Made by a program: the position numbers and the translations under genes. A DNA stretch of 26,223 nt from S012-113 sp965368405 (GTDB lineage Bacteria; Bacteroidota; Bacteroidia; Cytophagales; Cyclobacteriaceae), in the NCBI GenBank assembly GCA_965368405.1, contig CBDUMS010000054.1:1-26223 (forward strand), given 5' to 3'. The notes beneath the pieces are model-generated. The model did no database searches and was not told the DNA's origin. It saw only the letters and a list, made by a program, of their open reading frames with translations. Positions 22,764 to 26,223 of the stretch are shown one piece after another. The first letter of the stretch is position 1, and each line of letters opens with the position of its first letter.

Positions 22764-23540
22764 TCAGGCTTTCTCGGCTACCTCTTCAGGTTGCTCATCC
22801 ACCTTACGCTTTGCGTCTTCCTCTTCTTTACGTTTCGATTCTTCCTTATCCTTCTTACGCTCCATCAAAGCTTTTTCGATAACATTACCTACTTCTTTAG
22901 TAATAATATCAATTGATTTGAAGGCATCGTCGTTTGCCGGAATTGGGAAGTCGATGTTTGTTGGATCTGAGTTTGTATCAACCATTGCGAAAACAGGAAT
23001 ATTCAATTTCTGTGCTTCTTTAATGGCAATATGTTCTCGTTTTACGTCAACCACAAAAAGAGCCGCTGGCAATCGTGTAAGGTCTGCAATACCACCTAAG
23101 ATTCTCTCTAACTTCTCTTTTTCACGTGTAATCATTAATCGCTCACGCTTTGCAAGATTCAGATAAGCATCTTCTTTCATCAATTTCTCGATAGAAGACA
23201 TTTTCTTAAGTGATTTACGGATTGTTGCGAAGTTGGTAAGCATACCTCCTAACCATCTTTCCGTTACATAAGGCATGTTTAATCGTTTTGCCTCTTCTAC
23301 TACGATATCTTTAGCTTGTTTCTTTGTTGCTACAAACATCACTTTACGACCAGAACGTACAATATTACCTAGCGCGTTAGATGCTTGCTCAATGCTATCT
23401 AGGGTTTTGTTCAGGTCTATAATGTGGATCCCGTTCTTCTCCATGAAAATATATGGAGCCATACGTGGATCCCACTTTCTGGTTAAGTGTCCGAAGTGAA
23501 CACCAGCATCTAGTAAGTCCTTGTGTTTTAAATTTCCCAT
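22764..23540 (-). CDS. rpsB: 30S ribosomal protein S2
   Basis: S2 is a late-assembling small-subunit protein that bridges the head and body and binds bS1 in many bacteria. The 258-residue protein starts GNLKHKDLLDAGVHFGHLTRKWDP and has FVATKKQAKDIV, YVTERWLGGMLTNFATIRKS and PVFAMVDTNSDPTNIDFPIPANDDA, all diagnostic. The C-terminal 30 or so residues are a highly charged Lys/Glu/Arg tail (KDKEESKRKEEEDAKRK) longer than the E. coli end. It lies between rpsI (75-nt gap) and tsf. Confidence 0.98.
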   Translation of the reverse strand: MGNLKHKDLLDAGVHFGHLTRKWDPRMAPYIFMEKNGIHIIDLNKTLDSIEQASNALGNIVRSGRKVMFVATKKQAKDIVVEEAKRLNMPYVTERWLGGMLTNFATIRKSLKKMSSIEKLMKEDAYLNLAKRERLMITREKEKLERILGGIADLTRLPAALFVVDVKREHIAIKEAQKLNIPVFAMVDTNSDPTNIDFPIPANDDAFKSIDIITKEVGNVIEKALMERKKDKEESKRKEEEDAKRKVDEQPEEVAEKA

Positions 23541-23615
23541 TATTTATATTTTATAGAAGTAGGACATAAACAAAAGATGATAAACATCCCTTGCAGTATT
23601 CCTAAATCTCTTTTT

Positions 23616-24002
23616 TTAACGTTTACTGAATTGGAATTTTCTACGGGCTTTTCTGCGACCGTATTTCTTTCTCTCTACCATGCGTGAATCACGGGTTAAG
23701 AAACCTTCTTTTTTAAGAGGGGATCTAAACTCGCCATCTACTTCGCAAAGGGCACGAGCAATAGCCAATCTAACAGCTTCTGCTTGTCCTTTAACGCCAC
23801 CACCATCAACATTAACTTTAATGTCGAATTTTCCGTCAACATCTACGGTTTGTAATGGTTGCTTAACGATAATCTGCATGATATCTACAGGGAAATAATC
23901 ACTCATGTCTTTATTATTGACACTAATGTTTCCTTTACCAGGCTGCAAGTAGATTCTAGCTACCGACGTTTTTCTTCTTCCTATTGTATTAATTATTTCC
24001 AT
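23616..24002 (-). CDS. rpsI: 30S ribosomal protein S9
   Basis: S9 contacts P-site tRNA with its C-terminal tail. The 128-residue protein has NTIGRRKTSVARIYLQPGKG near the N-terminus, VKGQAEAVRLAIARAL in the middle and the basic tail GRRKARRKFQFSKR with the final Lys-Arg. It begins 3 nt after rplM ends, the conserved L13-S9 pairing. Confidence 0.98.
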   Translation of the reverse strand: MEIINTIGRRKTSVARIYLQPGKGNISVNNKDMSDYFPVDIMQIIVKQPLQTVDVDGKFDIKVNVDGGGVKGQAEAVRLAIARALCEVDGEFRSPLKKEGFLTRDSRMVERKKYGRRKARRKFQFSKR

Positions 24003-24005
24003 CGA

Positions 24006-24452
24006 TTATAGCTTTACTTCTTTAGGTTTCTGTGCTTCGTGCGGGTGTTCCGCTCCCTCATAAACATAGAGATTTCGGAAAAGCTCGCTTCCTAATCTGT
24101 TTTTTGGTAACATACCTTTTACCGCCCTTTCTACGAGAACTGTTGAAGACTTCTTGTTCTTCACCTCATTAGGCGTTTCAAAACGCTGCCCACCAGGATA
24201 TCCGGTGTGACGCACGTAAACCTTGTCCGTCCATTTTTTGCCGCTTAAAACAACTTTGTCGGCATTAATGACAATTACATTATCTCCACAATCAACATGA
24301 GGAGTGTAACCAGGTTTTCTCTTTCCTCTCAGGATCATCGCCACCTCTGATGACAATCGACCCAAAACCTTCGAATCGGCATCAACAATAACCCAGTCCT
24401 TCTGAACTGTGCCTGCGTTGAGCGAAACGGTCTTGTAACTTACTGAATCCAC
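24006..24452 (-). CDS. rplM: 50S ribosomal protein L13
   Basis: L13 is an early-assembly large-subunit protein. The 148-residue protein shows WVIVDADSKVLGRLSSEVAMIL, LRGKRKPGYTPHVDCGDNVIVINA, KVVLSGKKWTDKVYVRHTGYPGG and AVKGMLPKNRLG, all diagnostic. It is the first gene of the ribosomal operon, with a clear promoter and a small leader hairpin just upstream. Start at 24452 is the only sensible ATG. Confidence 0.98.
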   Translation of the reverse strand: MDSVSYKTVSLNAGTVQKDWVIVDADSKVLGRLSSEVAMILRGKRKPGYTPHVDCGDNVIVINADKVVLSGKKWTDKVYVRHTGYPGGQRFETPNEVKNKKSSTVLVERAVKGMLPKNRLGSELFRNLYVYEGAEHPHEAQKPKEVKL

Positions 24453-24479
24453 TTATTTAACTTTATTTATTTATAGTAC

Positions 24480-24492
24480 CCCGAAAATCGGG
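24480..24492 (-). promoter_or_regulatory. Hairpin at the 5' end of the rplM leader
   Basis: TCGGG and CCCGA (24488-24492, 24480-24484) form a 5-bp stem with a 3-nt loop. If transcription starts near 24492, the hairpin is the first element of the message, about 27 nt before the rplM ATG. It could stabilise the RNA or take part in autoregulation by L13. Confidence 0.4.
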
Positions 24493-24495
24493 ACA

Positions 24496-24526
24496 CAAAA
24501 ATAGAATTATATTTTTGCAAAACCAA
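24496..24526 (-). promoter_or_regulatory. Promoter of the rplM-rpsI-rpsB operon
   Basis: The minus strand has TTGG (24523-24526), 19 nt, then TATTTTTG (24496-24503), a perfect -7 element and near -33 element. The predicted start is near 24492, with a leader of about 40 nt. Confidence 0.65.
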
Positions 24527-24629
24527 TATTATTAAAGAAAGTTGGGAGAGGTAATCACAAAGACGGAAGACCGTTAAATGATGACCCAAGAACGCAATAT
24601 TTCTTATATAAGACCAAGTTTGCCATATG

Positions 24630-24658
24630 CTCTCCTGCCTTTTGATCTAGCAGGGGAG
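24630..24658. repeat. Unassigned hairpin in the rplM upstream gap
   Basis: CTCTCCTGC (24630-24638) and GCAGGGGAG (24650-24658) pair over 9 positions with one G-T wobble and an 11-nt loop. It lies 28 nt past the deiodinase-like stop codon. It lacks a T run on either strand, so a terminator call would be weak. The rest of the 233-nt gap (24453-24685) shows only the rplM promoter and leader. Confidence 0.45.
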
Positions 24659-24685
24659 TATTTAGCAATGTTAATCGATGGTCAT

Positions 24686-25378
24686 TTACTCATAGAAAAC
24701 GGCAACCTCATCGAGAGGTTTTCGCTTTAAGTCTGGTACGTAGACAGGACTCTTCGGTTTACCTACGGGTAGCAATAAAAAGGCACGCTCATTAGCCGGT
24801 CTATTTAATAATTTGCCTAGAAAATCCATTGGGCTGGGTGTGTGAGTAAGTGTAACTAAGCCAGCACGATGAATTGCTGCGATAAGCATTCCACAAGCTA
24901 TGCCAACAGATTCATTAACGTAATAGTTATTTACTTTTTCATCTTTTTCATTGAGTTCGTAAGCTTTTTTAAAAACAATGATAAGCCAAGGTGCTATTTC
25001 GAGGAATGGCTTATCCGGATTTGTGGCCATCGGTTCTAAATCCTTAAGCCAACGTTCACTCATCCTTTTTTCGTAGCTCTCTCTTTCTTCCGCCTCTGCT
25101 GCCTCCCGTATCCTGGTTTTTAGCTCCGAGTTTGCTACGGCGCAAAAAGTCCAGGGCTGTTTGTGAGCACCAGACGGTGCAGTAGATGCCGTTTTTATAA
25201 TATTCTCAATTACCGCACGTGGAATAGGTTCATTGGAGTACTCTCGAACGGATCTTCTCGAATCCATTTCCTTGTAGAAAGTTTCGCTAAGTTGTGATAT
25301 CTGTTCAATCTGATGCTCAGGTACTGCGTGGCGTACATGGATGTACCCATTTAGAACTTTCTGTTCTTGCTCACTCAT
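24686..25378 (-). CDS. Iodotyrosine deiodinase-like nitroreductase-fold flavoprotein
   Basis: A 230-residue FMN protein of the nitroreductase superfamily, closest to iodotyrosine deiodinase (IYD). FMN-binding Arg residues lie in SRRSVREYSNEPIP near 40-53 and the APSGAHKQPW loop near 67-76. The active-site lid carries Glu98, Tyr102 and Lys123, spaced 4 and 21 apart exactly as Glu157, Tyr161 and Lys182 of human IYD, which hold the amino acid part of halotyrosine. The region KRMSERWLKDL, GIACGMLIAAIHRAGLVTLTHTP, LLLPVGKP and VPDLKRKPLDE also match. No signal or membrane anchor, so probably cytoplasmic and soluble, as other bacterial IYDs. It lies 20 nt after the SRPBCC gene. Whether it dehalogenates halotyrosines here is inference. 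Confidence 0.85.
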   Translation of the reverse strand: MSEQEQKVLNGYIHVRHAVPEHQIEQISQLSETFYKEMDSRRSVREYSNEPIPRAVIENIIKTASTAPSGAHKQPWTFCAVANSELKTRIREAAEAEERESYEKRMSERWLKDLEPMATNPDKPFLEIAPWLIIVFKKAYELNEKDEKVNNYYVNESVGIACGMLIAAIHRAGLVTLTHTPSPMDFLGKLLNRPANERAFLLLPVGKPKSPVYVPDLKRKPLDEVAVFYE

Positions 25379-25398
25379 TTAGTAAATGTTATTAAAAA

Positions 25399-25992
25399 TT
25401 ACTCTTCAGAAGATATTTCTTCAACGTCTTCGGCTTCCATCACCTCCTCTGGCTCAGTATCCGGTAGACTTTCTATATAGGTTTTTAAGTCAGCAAGTCC
25501 TTGTTCGTACATTGGGCCAAGCTGAGCTTCAGCATTGCTCATTAGTATTTTCCAGAACAAACCGTCAACTCTACCATCATAGGTCCAGGTTAGCTTCGTC
25601 CCACCCTCAGTAGGCTCGAGGATATATTCTGCGTAAAACTCGCCAGGAATAGCAAATACCATTTGCGTTTTAACATAATTTCCTTCTCTGCTTTCCAGGA
25701 TCTCCTGGGTACCCTGCCCTAGTTCTGGATTCTGACTGTCCCAGCTATACTTAGCTCCTGTGCCATTCTCTGGTCCACTGAATTCGATTTTAACCTCTGG
25801 GTCCATTTTAATCCAAGGGCTCCACTCTGGCACGTTGGCAAAAGTATTAACCGAATTAAAAACTTTTTCAATTGGGGCGTTAATTACGGTACTTCGCTCC
25901 ATTTGTGCTTCTCCAGACAATGAGAGGCCATAGCCAACTACAATTAGTATCAGCACCACGATGATAATTCCAATGATTTTCAGGATTTTCAT
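25399..25992 (-). CDS. Membrane-anchored SRPBCC (polyketide cyclase-like) protein
   Basis: A 197-residue protein with an N-terminal hydrophobic segment (KIIGIIIVVLILIVVGYGLSLS, about 4-26) that looks like a membrane anchor, followed by a START/SRPBCC fold: RSTVINAPIEKVFNSVNTFANVPEWSPW, GTGAKYSWDSQ, FYAEYILEPTEGGTKLTWTYDG. The tail from about 176 is acidic, with many Glu residues. The family binds hydrophobic ligands; no ligand can be named. It is the first gene of a likely two-gene operon with the deiodinase-like protein, and its promoter is listed separately. Confidence 0.85.
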   Translation of the reverse strand: MKILKIIGIIIVVLILIVVGYGLSLSGEAQMERSTVINAPIEKVFNSVNTFANVPEWSPWIKMDPEVKIEFSGPENGTGAKYSWDSQNPELGQGTQEILESREGNYVKTQMVFAIPGEFYAEYILEPTEGGTKLTWTYDGRVDGLFWKILMSNAEAQLGPMYEQGLADLKTYIESLPDTEPEEVMEAEDVEEISSEE

Positions 25993-26016
25993 AGTATTTG
26001 TGTTTAAGTTGAAAGA

Positions 26017-26047
26017 GCAATTTAACCAGACTTATTGAACGAGTCAA
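26017..26047 (-). promoter_or_regulatory. Possible promoter of the SRPBCC-deiodinase operon
   Basis: TTGA (26044-26047), 19 nt, TAAATTGC (26017-26024) on the minus strand resemble the -33 and -7 elements with mismatches. It gives a leader of about 20 nt. Confidence 0.4.
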
Positions 26048-26067
26048 GAATTGATTCCTGAAAAAGA

Positions 26068-26075
26068 TAAATTTG
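26068..26075 (+). promoter_or_regulatory. Possible -7 element of the ABC-F gene
   Basis: TAAATTTG fits TAnnTTTG exactly and ends 4 nt before the ATG at 26080, again predicting a message that starts at the start codon. No convincing -33 element 17-23 nt upstream. Confidence 0.35.
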
Positions 26076-26079
26076 CGAC

Positions 26080-26223
26080 ATGAATTACCTATCTGTTGCC
26101 AACATTTCTAAATCATTTGCCGATAAAACGCTATTCGAAGAAGTGAGTTTTGGCCTCGACCAAGGTCAAAAAACGGCTGTTGTGGGCATAAATGGCAGCG
26201 GCAAAACCACCCTTTTTAAGATT
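26080..26223 (+). CDS. ABC-F family ATPase (N-terminal fragment)
   Basis: Only the first 48 codons are in the window. MNYLSVANISKSFADKTLFEEVSFGLDQG leads into the Walker A motif GINGSGKTTLF. The lack of membrane segments and the opening of this form are typical of ABC-F proteins (Uup/EttA type), which act on ribosomes rather than in transport. Which ABC-F type cannot be told without the linker and second ATPase domain. Transcription is divergent from the SRPBCC gene, with an 87-nt gap. Confidence 0.8.
   Translation, partial: MNYLSVANISKSFADKTLFEEVSFGLDQGQKTAVVGINGSGKTTLFKI

Noticed and set aside
24578..24730. About 50-codon plus-strand open frame in the gap before the deiodinase gene
   Set aside because: Its 3' third lies opposite the deiodinase coding end, it has no promoter or recognisable motif, and the length is within chance expectation.

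Overview
The window looks like chromosomal DNA of a Bacteroidota, probably a marine or free-living Cytophagales-type member. The evidence is a dcw cluster without murF, promoters of the Bacteroidota type (about TTTG, 19 nt, TAnnTTTG), little use of Shine-Dalgarno sites, a PorV-like outer-membrane barrel, secreted proteins whose signal peptides end in the usual 'GQ' or 'SQ', and the gene order rplM-rpsI-rpsB-tsf. No transposase, phage gene, CRISPR array, tRNA or rRNA was seen, and no gap between genes exceeds about 240 bases.

Layout. (1) 1-9248, minus strand: a tightly packed dcw cluster for cell wall synthesis and division, read as mraZ-rsmH-ftsL-ftsI-murE-mraY-murD-ftsW-murG, with murG cut by the window edge. 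Neighbours overlap by 1-11 nt or are almost contiguous. A promoter and a direct-repeat MraZ box lie upstream of mraZ, and a 13-bp core of that box recurs in inverted orientation about 100 bp further upstream. (2) 9454-10428, minus: a polyprenyl diphosphate synthase (quinone tail or lipid carrier) with its own very clear promoter. (3) 10554-14107, plus: a PorV-like barrel, a large outer-membrane protein with a periplasmic ComEA-like helix-hairpin-helix region, and a 2-phosphosulfolactate phosphatase homologue. (4) 14159-16388, minus: a CHASE2 membrane protein with no cytoplasmic output domain, followed by a secreted FecR-like protein. (5) About 16445-21773, plus: meaB, the tRNA t6A enzyme Sua5/TsaC, pgk, a small secreted protein, a secreted amidohydrolase and another small secreted protein. 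(6) 21833-24452, minus: rplM-rpsI-rpsB-tsf, with a terminator-like hairpin between rpsB and tsf. (7) 24686-25992, minus: an SRPBCC protein and an iodotyrosine-deiodinase-like flavoprotein. (8) 26080 to the end, plus: the start of an ABC-F type ATPase.

How the genes fit together. Region 1 makes lipid II from UDP-MurNAc precursors (MurE has the DNPR motif of meso-diaminopimelate enzymes), moves it to the membrane (MraY, MurG) and polymerises it at the septum (FtsW, FtsI, FtsL), with MraZ as the likely local repressor. Region 6 is translation housekeeping.

The parts most worth attention are the two little-characterised envelope gene pairs (PorV-like with HhH barrel; CHASE2 with FecR-like), the deiodinase-like protein with all three substrate-lid residues, the ComB homologue outside methanogens, the apparent ATA start codon of murG, and the MraZ operator arrangement. 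All assignments are from reading the sequence and remembered family features; no database search was run.
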